NCBI GenBank assembly: GCA_963763365.1
Contig: CAVXOE010000003.1
Coordinates: forward strand, 310,001 to 374,000
Length of the DNA: 64,000 nucleotides
Reading direction: 5' to 3'
Origin: VAZQ01 sp963763365
Lineage (GTDB): Bacteria; Pseudomonadota; Alphaproteobacteria; Rhizobiales; Xanthobacteraceae
Made by a program: the position numbers and the translations under genes. The notes below the pieces were generated by a model that worked only from the letters and a program-made list of their open reading frames with translations, was not told where the DNA came from and ran no database searches. Numbering within the stretch: position 1 is the first letter of the stretch; every line of letters starts with the position of its first letter. Positions 44,386 to 53,858 of this stretch are shown one piece after another.

Positions 44386-46695
44386 CTAACCGGCGCGTTC
44401 GTGGAAGAAATCGTAGATCTTGCGCGCGGTTTCGGCACTGATGCCGGGAACTTTGGCGAGGTCGGCGGGCGCGGCGCGTTCGATGGCCTTCAGCGTCCCG
44501 AAATGATGGAGCAGCGCGCGCTTGCGGGTCGGGCCGACACCGGGGATTTCCTGCAGCCCGCCCTCGCGGATGTCGCGCCGGCGCCGCGCGCGATGCGATC
44601 CGATGGCGAAGCGATGGGCCTCGTCGCGCAGCCGCTGCACGAAATAGAGCACCGGATCGCGCGGCTTGAGCTTGAACGGCTCGCGCCCCGGCAGAAAGAA
44701 GGTCTCCATCCCGGCATCGCGGTCCGGTCCCTTGGCGATGCCGGCGAGCGGCACGTCGGTGATGCCGAGCGCTGCCAGCGTCTCCTGCGCGGCACTGAGC
44801 TGCCCACGCCCGCCGTCGATCAGCACGAGATCGGGCCACGGGGATTGCGCTTCGTCTTCGTCGCTGTCGTCCAGCTCGGACGCCCCCTCCCCTTGCTCCG
44901 TCGCTGTCTCCGCTTGCTCCGCACTGTCTCCACTTGCTCCGTTACCCTCTCCCCTTGTGGGAGAGGGTGCTGAGCTGCCGCAGGCAGCGAAGCGGGTGAG
45001 GGGTCTGCTTCAAGCGTTGCGCCAACAGCCGCGAGCGCCCCCTCACCCGGCTCGGACCTGCGGTCCTCGCCACCCTCTCCCACAAGGGGAGAGGGTGACG
45101 GAGCAAGTGGCGACGGTCGCGCAGTCGCGGTGGCCTCAGCCACGTCAACGGTCCGATCCACCGTTTTGTAATTTGCCATTCCCCCGCGGCGCTTCGTCGA
45201 TCAGCCGCTTGAAGCGGCGGCTCAGGACCTCGCGCATCATGCCGAAGTCGTCGCCGGGCGTGAGGTCGGCGGAGCGGATGTTGAACTTGCGGTACTGGTT
45301 CTTCTGAAATCCTTCCGGTCCCGCGACGACCATGGCGCCGACCGCGTTCGAGCCCTGGATGTGGCTGTTGTCGTAGACCTCGATGCGCCGGGGCGGACGC
45401 GGCAGCCCAAACGTCTCGGCCAGCGCCTCGAGCAGTCTGCGCTGCGACGACGTGTCGGCGAGCTTGCGGGCGAGCGCCTCGCGCGCGTTGGCGAGCGCGT
45501 GGTCGACCAGCTCCTTGCGTTCGCCGCGCTGCGGAACGCCGATCTCGACCTTGATGCCGCTCTTGGTGCTCAAGGCCTCCGCGAGCAGCGCGCGCTCGTC
45601 GATCTCGTGCGAGAGCAGGATGCAGCGCGGACACGGCTTGTCGTCGTAGAATTGCGCGAGGAATGCGCCCAGCACCTCGCCGGCCGCCAGCGAGCGGTCG
45701 GCCTTGGGAAAGTAGGCGCGGTTGCCCCAGTTCTGGCCGGTGCGGAAGAAGAACACCTCGACGCAACTGAACCCGCCGTCCTGGTGAACCGCGAAGACGT
45801 CGGCTTCTTCGACGTTGCGCGGATTGATGCCCTGATGTCCCTGCACGGCCGAGAGCGCGGCGAGCCGGTCGCGATAGATCGCGGCGCGCTCGAAATCGAG
45901 CGCGGCCGACGCCGTCTCCATCTCGTGCGCAAGCTCCTCCTTCACGGCGCGGCTCTTGCCGGAGAGGAAGTCGTTCGCCTCGCGGACCAGTTCGGTGTAC
46001 TCGGCAAAATCGATCTCGCGCGTGCAAGGGCCGGAGCAGCGCTTGATCTGGTAGAGCAGGCACGGCCGCGTGCGGCTCTCGAAGAAGCCGTCCGAACACG
46101 AGCGCAGCAGGAACGCGCGCTGCAGCGCCGTGATCGTGCGGTTGACCGCCCACACCGACGCGAACGGGCCGTAGTATTTGCCCGGCCGCGTGCGCGCGCC
46201 GCGGTGCTTGAGGATTTGCGGCGCCCAGTGGTCGGCGGTGATCAGGATATAGGGAAACGACTTGTCGTCGCGCAACAGCACGTTGAAGCGCGGGCGCAGC
46301 CGCTTGATCAGGTTGGCTTCGAGCAGCAGCGCCTCGGTCTCGGTCGCGGTCGAGACGAATTCGAGCGCCGCGGTCGCCGCGATCATGCGCTCGATGCGCG
46401 GGTCGTAGCCGGTCGGGCGCGTATAGGCGACGATGCGCTTCTTGATGTTCTTCGCCTTGCCGACGTAGAGCACCTCGCCGTTGGCGTCGATCATGCGGTA
46501 GACGCCGGGCGACGACGGCGCGTGCTTGGCGTGGCGCGTGATCGCCGCGCGGCCGGCCGCGAGCGGCCCGGCGGCAGCCGCGAGATCGATCGACTGGCCG
46601 GCCGCGGCCTCCTGCTCGAGTTCGGGCAGCGTCTGCTCGTCGTCTTCCTCGACCAGTTCGGTCGATGGATCGATGTCTTTCTTCTGGCCGGCCAT
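44386..46695 (-). CDS. uvrC: Excinuclease ABC subunit C, interrupted by a repeat in its linker
   Basis: UvrC, about 770 codons. GIY-YIG domain (GVYRMIDANGEVLYVGKAKN, about 65-140), UVR motif (AALDFERAAIYRDRLAALS), first half of the RNase H-like endonuclease domain (RIEVYDNSHIQGSNAVGAMV), then a linker, then LVLIDGGRGQLSAAQETLAA and a C-terminal helix-hairpin-helix pair (IPGVGPTRKRALL; VPGISAETARKIY). In the linker a 181-bp palindromic repeat lies at 44930-45110. Reading straight through, the N-terminal frame stops near 45145, one alternative frame crosses the repeat, and the C-terminal frame resumes by about 44890. Native linker text (ASELDDSDEDEAQSP) survives on the C-terminal side. Confidence 0.88.
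44930..45110. repeat. 181-bp palindromic repeat inside uvrC
   Basis: CCACTTGCTCCGT then ACCCTCTCCC at one end is inverted at the other (GGGAGAGGGT, ACGGAGCAAGTGG), giving about 38-base inverted ends. The core contains CACCCGCTTCGCTGCC-type text. Related elements without the CCACTTGCTCCGT part occur at 51653, 54995 and 60668. Confidence 0.8.
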
Positions 46696-46754
46696 GGGTC
46701 GGAAGGTAAGGATTTGGCGCCGCAGCGGCTACCCGCCCCGGCGAGGCTTCAACT

Positions 46755-47645
46755 GCTCACGGCACGAAATCATAGTTTTCTCAGCATGAGCCTGATGGAC
46801 GCGAGACGCAGGAACGCGAGCGCCTTTCGATTGAGATTTTCCCAATCCTTCGCGAGCCGTCTGCACCGCCCGAGCCATGCGAAGGTTCGTTCCACGACCC
46901 AGCGCTTTGGCAGGACGACAAAGCCTTTAGCGTGATCCGAGCGTTTGACGATTTCGACATTCACTTGCGCCAATATTTTCGTGACGGCGCGGCGAAACAC
47001 CGGACCTTGATAACCGCCATCGGCGTAGAGTTTCAGCAGGAACGGATACAAGCCAAACATGGTCGCCATCACTAGCGTGCCGCCATCGCGATCCTGAATG
47101 TCGGCAGCATGCACGACGGCGTGGATCAGCAGGCCTTGGGTGTCGACAAGAATGTGCCGCTTCTTGCCCTTGATCTTCTTTCCTGCGTCGTAACCCGGCG
47201 GATCGATCGAAGGCCCCCTTTTTCGGCGCCTTTCACGCTCTGGCTGTCGATAATCGCTGCCGTCGGGCTCGCTGCTCTGGAAACAGCCTCACGGCACTTC
47301 ACGTAGAGTTCATGATGGATGAGATCGAGCGTGCCATCCCAACTCCACAGGTCGAAATAGTCGTACAATGTCGAGCGTGGCGGCAAGTCCTTCGGGATCG
47401 CCCGCCACTGACAGCCAGTCGACAGAATGTACATCAGGCCGTTCACCACCTCACGCATGATCACCGTGCGCTTGTCGCCGCCACGCTTGCCCGGCGGGAT
47501 CAAGGATTCGACCAGGTGCCATTCGTCGTCCGTCAGGTCACTGGGATAGCGCAATCGGCTCCGGTCATAACGTCCGCGATTTTCGTTCGTCCACATCGGC
47601 GGCCCCTCCGAATCAGGCCGCCATCCTTGAATCACAAATGATTCA
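46755..47645 (-). mobile_element. IS5-family insertion sequence (ends approximate)
   Basis: One transposase in two overlapping frames fills the element. Terminal inverted repeats and a target duplication could not be resolved by eye, so the ends are estimates. The element separates uvrC from the outer-membrane protein gene. Confidence 0.75.
46770..47596 (-). CDS. IS5-family transposase, two-frame (IS427-like)
   Basis: About 275 residues. First part starts MWTNENRGRYDRSRLRYPSD and contains YPSDLTDDEW, GCQWRAIPKDLP and the first DDE Asp in AAIIDSQSVKGAEKGG. Second part has the ADGGYQGPVF Asp and the C-terminal KRWVVERTFAWLGRCRRLAKDWE (Y(2)R(3)E-type block with the Glu). The frames meet at AAAAAGGGGG; a one-base backward slip there reads on in frame to DPPGYDAGKKIKGKKRHILVDT. 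Programmed -1 frameshifting is known in the IS427 group, so the element may be intact, though sequence error is possible. Confidence 0.8.
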
Positions 47646-47871
47646 TATGATTCAAGAACTCAGCGGACACTTAGCCAAGCTTTCACCAATAATATTCGGC
47701 AATTAGTTAACGATCTCTCGGCTGAGATTTACGTACTATAAAGCTTAATATAAGCAAATGTAGATTACCCACCTCTTACGAATAGTTTCGACAACGCCAT
47801 TGTATTTTTGCACTAGACGCTCTGACGATTACCAATACTATTCAAATCGAATTGTTGGAGGGATCAAGGGG
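47646..47871. promoter_or_regulatory. AT-rich upstream region of the outer-membrane protein gene
   Basis: About 225 bases markedly richer in A and T than the rest of the window (for example TATAAAGCTTAATATAAGCAA). It should contain the promoter for the porin-like gene. No single -35/-10 pair is clearly best. It begins right where the IS ends. Confidence 0.45.
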
Positions 47872-48531
47872 ATGAAACGCTTCCTTCTCGCGGGGGTGGC
47901 TGCGTTGGCGCTCACCGGATCGGCCACGGCGGCCGACCTCATGTATCCGGCGCCGCCACTGGCGCCGGGACCGCTCTACAGCCCGCTCTACAACTGGACC
48001 GGCTTCTACGTCGGCATCAACGGCGGCGGCGGTTACGGCGGTTCGAACTGGGACGGTATCGACAGCTTCAGCGTCTCCGGCGGCGTGGTCGGCCTGACCG
48101 GCGGCTACAATTTCCAGATCAATCGCTTCGTGGTCGGCATCGAGACCGACATCGACTGGGCGGGCATCAAAGGCAGCACGAGCGGCTGCCTGTTCGGCTG
48201 CGATACCCGAAACGCCTGGCTCGGCACGATCCGCGGCCGTTTCGGCTACGCCTTCGACCGCTTTCTGCCCTACCTCACGGCCGGCGTCGGGCTCGGCGAC
48301 ATTCGCGCGACCCGGACGTATTTTCCCGGCGGCAGCTACACCAACGCCGGCTGGGCGTTGGGTGGGGGGCTCGAAGTGGCGATCTTCGGCAGCGCCTTCA
48401 CCGCCAAGGTCGAATATCTCTACGTCGGCCTGGGCGACTTCAACTGCGGCCTGAACTGCGGCCTGCTGCCCAGCTCCAACGTGTCGTACTACGCCAATCT
48501 CCTGCGCGGCGGAATCAACGTCCGGTTCTGA
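47872..48531 (+). CDS. Outer-membrane beta-barrel protein, Omp31/Omp25-like
   Basis: A 219-residue protein with a signal peptide (MKRFLLAGVAALALTGSATA) and the rhizobial surface-porin pattern: NWTGFYVGINGGGGYGGSNW, GVVGLTGGYNFQINRFVVGI, IRGRFGYAFDRFLPYLTAGV, and a terminal GGINVRF ending in phenylalanine, the outer-membrane assembly signal. An eight-stranded barrel is expected. GGAGGG precedes ATG 47872. Two CxxxxC-like cysteine pairs (CLFGC; CGLNC) are unusual for this family and may form disulfides. Followed by a strong terminator. Confidence 0.88.
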   Translation: MKRFLLAGVAALALTGSATAADLMYPAPPLAPGPLYSPLYNWTGFYVGINGGGGYGGSNWDGIDSFSVSGGVVGLTGGYNFQINRFVVGIETDIDWAGIKGSTSGCLFGCDTRNAWLGTIRGRFGYAFDRFLPYLTAGVGLGDIRATRTYFPGGSYTNAGWALGGGLEVAIFGSAFTAKVEYLYVGLGDFNCGLNCGLLPSSNVSYYANLLRGGINVRF

Positions 48532-48559
48532 TCCCCTGGTCGGCCACTGCGCGGCGAAG

Positions 48560-48593
48560 CCCCGGACCTCACGGTCCGGGGTTTCGCATTTTT
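48560..48593 (+). terminator. Rho-independent terminator after the outer-membrane protein gene
   Basis: CCCCGGACC and GGTCCGGGG form a nine-base stem around TCAC, followed by TTTCGCATTTTT. It lies 28 bases after the stop and before the convergent GST gene. Confidence 0.85.
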
Positions 48594-48615
48594 GCGAGGC
48601 GACAGGCGCGCGACT

Positions 48616-49226
48616 TCACGTTGGCGGCTTGGTCGCGGCGAACGCCGGCACGCGCGCGGCGAAATCGTCGAGCCAGGCGACGAGCCGCGGATGGTCCTTG
48701 CGCCAGGCATCGCCAAAGCGGAAGTCGCGATAGCCGAGCGCGCAGGCGATCGCGATCTGTCCGACATTCGGCGGTGAATCGAGCGCCGGGGGTTCTGCTT
48801 CGAGCGCCGCCAAGGCACGCGTGACCTTGCCGGCCTGATGATCGAGCCATTTCGCCTCGTGCTTTTCGGCCGGCCGCCAGCGGCGCCTCGTAGACCGTGA
48901 GGATCGACGCATCCAGGATGCCGTCGGCCAGCGCCTGCAGCCGCAGCGCCGCGATGCGCGCAGCCGGATCCTTCGGCACGATCCGGCCGCCGCCGGCGCG
49001 ATGATCGAGGTAATCCATGATCACCCGCGAGTCGAAGAGCACGCTGCCGTCCTCGATCAGCAGCGACGGAATCTTGCCGAGCGGATTCTGCCGACGAATG
49101 GTGTCGTCCGGGCTCGATGTATCGGCACTCTCGATGCGTGATCTCGGACTCGAGGCCGAGAATAGCCGCGGCAATGCGCACCTTGCGCACAAAGGGAGAA
49201 GCCGGAGACGAACGCAGGATCATCAT
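48616..49226 (-). CDS. Glutathione S-transferase (two frameshifts)
   Basis: About 203 residues. Thioredoxin-like N-terminal domain with SSPASPFVRKVRIAA, NPLGKIPSLLIEDGSVLFDS (cis-Pro and the Glu/Asp-Ser glutathione-binding pair), and an all-helical C-terminal domain with NVGQIAIACALGYRDFRFGD (N-capping box region). Breaks near 49110 and 48880. Conjugates or reduces electrophiles with glutathione in the cytoplasm. Convergent with the outer-membrane protein gene. Confidence 0.83.
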
Positions 49227-49329
49227 GGGGGCAATCTCGGTTGGTCCCGGCGACCTTCGCAGCGCCGAGGTGAGTGGAGGCGGGCCGCCCGGAGACGGGG
49301 CGACCGGTTCAGTTCGGAGTTAACCAGCT

Positions 49330-49545
49330 TCAGCCGGTGATGACGAGGTTGACGGCCTTCGGGCCCTTGCCCTTCTTGTCGGGCTCGACGTCGAAGGAGA
49401 TGCGCTGGCCTTCGTTGAGCGACTTGAGCCCGGCCCGCTCGACCGCCGTCACATGCACGAACACGTCGCGTCCGCCATCGTCCGGCTTGATGAAACCGTA
49501 GCCACGTTCGGCGTTGAAGAATTTGACGGTACCTGCCATGGCCAT
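49330..49545 (-). CDS. cspA: Cold-shock domain protein
   Basis: A 71-residue single CSD. RNP1-type YGFIKPDDGGRDVFVHV spans both RNA-binding motifs. AAGGAG lies seven bases before the first ATG at 49545, preferred over a second ATG two codons later. It binds single-stranded RNA and helps translation under cold or stationary stress. Monocistronic, with a GC-rich leader region upstream. Confidence 0.92.
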   Translation of the reverse strand: MAMAGTVKFFNAERGYGFIKPDDGGRDVFVHVTAVERAGLKSLNEGQRISFDVEPDKKGKGPKAVNLVITG

Positions 49546-49709
49546 CGGGAAACTCCTTTCCCCGTGGATGCCACGCCGCCGGCCCGCATGGCGCGGCAGC
49601 TCGGCCGGACATTCGCAATCGGGGAAAGGGGCGGCCGCTTCACGGCCTCCGTCACTCCGCCGGCCCCCACAGGAGGCGGAACGTCAAAGCCAGCGCAACA
49701 AAAATTAAA

Positions 49710-50587
49710 CTAATCCCGGCTTGTGGAAAAGTGCTCGTTTTCGCCGGTGAGCCAATCGACGCGGCTCGTTCCGGCACCGGCATCGGAGAGGACGGTTGCC
49801 AAGTCCGGCAGCAGGATCGAGAGCTCGCCGGCGAGCGTCCAGGGCGGATTGACGACGATCAGGCCGCAGGCCGCGAGACGGCCCGGATCACGGGACGTGC
49901 GCCACGCGGAGTTCTGCGCGCAGGATCTTGGCGATGCCGGTGCGCCGCAGGCGTCGCGCCAAGGCGTCCGGTTCGTCGCGTCCCTTGATCGGGATACCAG
50001 AGCAGGTAGATGCCGCCCGCCCACTTGCGGTGCGCGGCTTCAAGGCCCTGCACGAGTTGCGGGAAATCGCCGGCGTCCTCGAACGGCGGATCGATCAGGA
50101 CGAGACCTCGCCGCTCCTTCGGCGGCACGTAGGCCTTGAGCGCGGTCCAGCCGTCGATCGCCACCGCCCTGCAGCGCCGGTCGCCGTCGAGAGTGCGCGA
50201 CAGCGCCGCGGCGGCGTTCGGCTCGGTCTCGCAGGCGATCAGCCGGTCTTGCGACCGCAGCATTGCGGAAACGATCGCGGGTGAGCCCGGATAGCTGACG
50301 AGGCGGCCGGAGTTGTTGAGGCCGTTGACGATGTCGAGATAGGGCGCAAGCAACTCGCGCGCGGCGTCACCGATCGGCATGGTCAACAACCGCTGAATGC
50401 CGCCCTGCCACTCCAGGCTGCGGCTCGCCTCCGGGCCGGCGAGATCGTAAAGCCCTGCGCCTGCATGGGTATCGATGACGCGAAACGCCGCCGGCTTCGC
50501 GCGCAGGTGGACGAGAATGCGCACCAGGACCGCGTGCTTGAGCACGTCGGCGAAGTTTCCCGCATGGAAGGCGTGACGGTAGTTCAT
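49710..50587 (-). CDS. rlmJ: 23S rRNA (adenine2030-N6)-methyltransferase RlmJ (two frameshifts)
   Basis: About 292 residues. The N terminus MNYRHAFHAGNFADVLKHA is diagnostic for RlmJ; VIDTHAGAGLYDL is the SAM motif and LVLIDPPFEDAGDF holds the DPPF catalytic motif of N6-adenine methyltransferases. Breaks near 49990 (after LLWYP) and near 49915; the C terminus LIVVNPPWTLAGELSILLPD is in the third frame. Modifies A2030 of 23S rRNA. Stands alone. Confidence 0.88.
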
Positions 50588-50710
50588 GAGCGCATGGAGA
50601 TCGTTCGTCCGGGCTGCATTCCGCGATGGAGGTAAAAAGCTGGTCGGATTGCTAAAGTTTTACAATCAGGCTTAGCGTCGAGGTGATATCTCACCCGGTA
50701 CGCTGAAACC

Positions 50711-50941
50711 ATGTGGCGAACCCTGATCGCAGCAACGCTGGTGTACGGCTACGGGCATCCGAAGCTCGACGGATACCGTCCGGCGCTGCTCGACCGGCCG
50801 CTGCAGTCGTTCTACGCGGACGTGAACAGCACCGCGCGCGACGGCCGCAAGGCGCTCGCCGTTCTCGATGACGCCCGCTGCATGCGCTATCTCAAGACCT
50901 ATATCGATCGGCTGGACGCGCACCTGCGCGGAGCGCTCTGA
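50711..50941 (+). CDS. Small hypothetical protein
   Basis: A 76-residue protein: MWRTLIAATLVYGYGHPKLD, then SFYADVNSTARDGRKALAVL and YLKTYIDRLDAHLRG. The N terminus could be a short signal or membrane anchor. No strong ribosome site and no recognised family. Codon use is like the neighbours, which argues it is real. Confidence 0.45.
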   Translation: MWRTLIAATLVYGYGHPKLDGYRPALLDRPLQSFYADVNSTARDGRKALAVLDDARCMRYLKTYIDRLDAHLRGAL

Positions 50942-50978
50942 CCTGACCTCCCGAATTTCGAATACGGCGCGGGGGCTT

Positions 50979-51560
50979 TCAGCCCCGCGCTTGCCGTTGA
51001 CCGGCCGCTTGCCTCACATCGGCATGGGTGCGCAGGCCGAACTCGCTGCGCGGCGGCACCACTTTCCGCGGCTGCGGCGGAGCCTGCTTCGCGGCCTTCG
51101 CCTGTGGCGGTCGGGCCGAGTCCGTGGATCGAGCGCCGGCGATTTCCTTGCTCCCTCCCCGCGCTTTCCTGCGGCCAAAATCAAGAACGGCCGCCACGGT
51201 CCGCACCAGGACGAACAGCCCGAGCGGCAACCCTACGACATGGATCGCGATGATCGGGGCGGCAACCGCCATGGCTTCGGGCTGGACGCTGGCCGCCGCG
51301 ATGTAGACCGGGGCCCAGACGGTCGCGGTGAGCGCGACGTTGACGACGGTCGCGAGGATGCTGAGCGGGCTCGAGGCGTCGCAGACCCAGTAGAACAGTT
51401 CCTTGGCGGCGTCGGGATGGCAAACGCCCGACGTGCCGAAGACCGCCGCACCATAGTCGAGCGCCCAGAACGTGACCGCCCACATGAGCAGGTAGCTCAG
51501 CCCGGTCTGCCAGGCGATGAACCTGACGTAGTCCTTGATGCGGCCCATTGCCCGTTTCAT
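50979..51560 (-). CDS. Hypothetical inner-membrane protein
   Basis: A 193-residue protein with about four helices (TGLSYLLMWAVTFWALDYGA; SILATVVNVALTATVWAPVY; MAVAAPIIAIHVVGLPLGLF) followed by a basic, Pro/Arg-rich cytoplasmic tail of about 70 residues (RPPQAKAAKQAPPQPRK). I do not recognise a named family. Its stop lies inside a GC hairpin (GCGCGGGG/CCCCGCGC, 50967-50990), which may terminate transcripts from both sides. Confidence 0.6.
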   Translation of the reverse strand: MKRAMGRIKDYVRFIAWQTGLSYLLMWAVTFWALDYGAAVFGTSGVCHPDAAKELFYWVCDASSPLSILATVVNVALTATVWAPVYIAAASVQPEAMAVAAPIIAIHVVGLPLGLFVLVRTVAAVLDFGRRKARGGSKEIAGARSTDSARPPQAKAAKQAPPQPRKVVPPRSEFGLRTHADVRQAAGQRQARG

Positions 51561-51652
51561 TCATGTAGAATGTCCGGGCGAGCCTAGAAATTTACTCTTA
51601 CCACTCCGTTGCAGCCGGCTGCACGCAGTTGGAACTCCGGTCGTGACACGCG

Positions 51653-51752
51653 TCCCCTCCCCGCTTGCGGGGGAGGGTAGGGAGAGGGCGACACACGGAA
51701 GATCTCGGCAAGTGCACGCCCTCGCTACCCTCCCCCGCAAGCGGGGAGAGGG
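51653..51752. repeat. Palindromic repeat, same family as the uvrC element
   Basis: CCCTCCCCGCTTGCGGGGGA and its mirror TCCCCCGCAAGCGGGGAG face each other across about 50 bases. Lies between the membrane-protein gene and the RNase T2 gene. Confidence 0.75.
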
Positions 51753-51838
51753 AGCGCACCGGCGAATCGGCGCGAGCGCTAGGCGCTCGCCGCCTCAGCG
51801 CGAGAGGGCCGCCGCGCCACCGCCGCGGACGGGCGGCA

Positions 51839-52492
51839 TCACCAGCCGGTCGCGCCGGCAGGCGCGGCGCTTCCATCTGCCGGGCAGGAGCGGAATTGCA
51901 GATCCCGGCTCAGGCAAATCCGCACCTCGCCGAGCCGCCGGCTGTCGCAGGTCACCGAGATGGCGTCGCGAGCGAGGCCCGGGTTCATCTTCACGAACGC
52001 CTCTTCGACCTCGTCGGGCGTCACGCTCAGTTGCTCCTTCGGCTCGATGTAGGCCTCCGGAATCTTCACCACCGCGCGGGCCTTGCGCACCGCGTCGAAA
52101 TAGGCGCGCTGCCCCAGACCGGAGCAGGTGCCGTGCTTGTCCCAGTTGTGAAAGATCAGCCGCGGCGCCGGCATCAGGTCGAGCATGGACGAGACGATGT
52201 TGCGATCGAGCCGCGGCGCCGGCACCTGGCAGAACTCCGGAAAGCCCCTCTCGTATTGCGGCCACAAGCCGTGAACCACGAAGGAGTACGGCCGCGCCGT
52301 TCCGCACTGCTGGTGCGGCGGCGTCCCCCGCTCACCCGCCGCCTCGCAGAACGAGGGCGACCACGACAGCGCGAGGACATAGAAGTCGAATTGCCCGGGC
52401 TGGTTCTGCCGCCGGTCCTGGGCGGACGCTCCCGCACCCATGAGCGACATGGAAACCGCAACGGACGCGACGCGAGCAAGAAACGGGACCAT
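51839..52492 (-). CDS. Ribonuclease T2 family protein
   Basis: A 217-residue exported protein: signal peptide (VPFLARVASVAVSMSLMGAG), then FDFYVLALSWSPSFCEAAG, active-site segment CAS-1 SFVVHGLWPQYERGFP and CAS-2 FHNWDKHGTCSGLG, each with its catalytic His. Cysteines are placed for the usual disulfides. It would cleave RNA in the periplasm or outside to 2',3'-cyclic nucleotides for scavenging. Start at 52492; 28 upstream codons are not protein-like. Divergent from the dehydrogenase gene. Confidence 0.9.
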   Translation of the reverse strand: MVPFLARVASVAVSMSLMGAGASAQDRRQNQPGQFDFYVLALSWSPSFCEAAGERGTPPHQQCGTARPYSFVVHGLWPQYERGFPEFCQVPAPRLDRNIVSSMLDLMPAPRLIFHNWDKHGTCSGLGQRAYFDAVRKARAVVKIPEAYIEPKEQLSVTPDEVEEAFVKMNPGLARDAISVTCDSRRLGEVRICLSRDLQFRSCPADGSAAPAGATGW

Positions 52493-52602
52493 CGATGCCT
52501 CGTGAAAGCAGGCCGCACCACGTACACTTGAAGCACGTCGGAACAATACCACGAAACGGGAACATTCCAAGAACAAAATTACTCATGCGCAAAGGAAGAC
52601 GC

Positions 52603-53692
52603 ATGGTGACTGCCTCATCGTCGATGCCGGCCAGGCTCGTGGTCATGGAGGGGGACGGCATCGGCCCGGAGATCACGGCCGCGACGCTCGCCGTTTTGCG
52701 CGCAGCCGACAGCCGCTTCGGGCTGGGGCTCACGCTGACGCCGGTCGCCGATCGGGCTCGCCGCGCTGCGCGAGCAGGGCACGACGTTGCCGGCAAGCGC
52801 GGTCGAGGCGGCGCGGGCGGCCGACGGCGTCATCCTCGGGCCGGTCGATCACAACGCCTATCCGCCGGTGGACGAGGGCGGCATCAATCCGTCGGGCGGT
52901 TTGCGCAAGCGTCTCGACTTGTTCGCCAACATCCGCCCGGCGAAGAGCCGCGGCGGATTTCCGCCGCGCTGCGGCGCGCCCGTCGATCTCGTCATCGCGC
53001 GCGAGAACACCGAAGGCTTCTACGCCGACCGCAACATGTTCCAGGGCTCGGGCGAGTTCATGCCGACGCCTGATGTCGCTCTCTCGGTGCGCAAGATCAC
53101 GCGCGAAGGCTCGACGCGCATTGTCGAGGCGGCCTACGCGCTGGCGCTGCGCCGGCGCAAGAAGGTGACGGCGGTGCACAAGGCGAACGTGTTCCGCGTG
53201 TCGGACGGACTGTTCCTCGAATGCGCGCGCGCCGTGGCGGCGCGTCATCCCAACGTGGAGTACGAGGAGAAGATCGTCGACGCCATGTCGGCGCTGCTGG
53301 TGCGCGACGCGAGCCAGTTCGACGTCATCGTCACCACCAACATGTTCGGCGATATCCTGTCCGATCTCGCCTCGGAGATTTCCGGCAGCCTCGGGCTCGC
53401 CGCCTCGATCAACGCCGGCACGCATCACGGGGTGGCGCAGGCCCAGCACGGCTCGGCGCCCGACATCGCCGGACAGGACCTCGCCAATCCGGCTTCGCTG
53501 ATCGGCTCGACGGCGATGCTGCTGGCCTGGCTCGGCGAGCGGCGCGGCAACAACGCGTTCGTCGCCGCCGCGGGCGCGATGGAAGCCGCGCTCGACCAGG
53601 CCATCGCCAAGCCTGAATGGCGCACCCGCGACCTCGGCGGCCCGCTCGGCACCAAGGCCTTCGGCGAGCGGGTGGCGAAGCTGGTCGCTTAA
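52603..53692 (+). CDS. Isocitrate/isopropylmalate dehydrogenase family enzyme (one frameshift)
   Basis: About 363 residues. MPARLVVMEGDGIGPEITA starts the fold; NTEGFYADRNMFQGS, VTAVHKANVFRVSDGLFLEC, and TTNMFGDILSDLASEISGSL provide the substrate and metal residues (Lys, Asp, Asp). An extra G near 52757 (GCCGATCGGG) breaks the frame early. The family includes isopropylmalate, isocitrate, homoisocitrate and tartrate dehydrogenases. This copy lacks a leuCD context and lies beside a catabolic cluster, so a hydroxy-diacid such as tartrate or an isopropylmalate analogue is plausible. Confidence 0.83.
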
Positions 53693-53858
53693 GCTGACCG
53701 ATGCGAGCTCTGCTCCGTCCTCATCCTGAGGGAGGGCCAGGTCGCGAACGTCGACGCGTCTCGACACGGACCTGCCTGTCGCGCCGCAACGGGATAGGGG
53801 ACGCAGGACCATGCTTCGCAGATCGGCGGAGCTACGCCGCCTGCCTCAGCATGAGCGT

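Noticed and set aside
45361..46935. 524-codon plus-strand reading opposite uvrC
   Set aside because: Antisense of conserved UvrC domains; composition-driven.
50967..50990. Rho-independent terminator
   Set aside because: A GC stem is present, but there is no T-tract and it overlaps the 3' end of the minus-strand gene; kept only as a remark.
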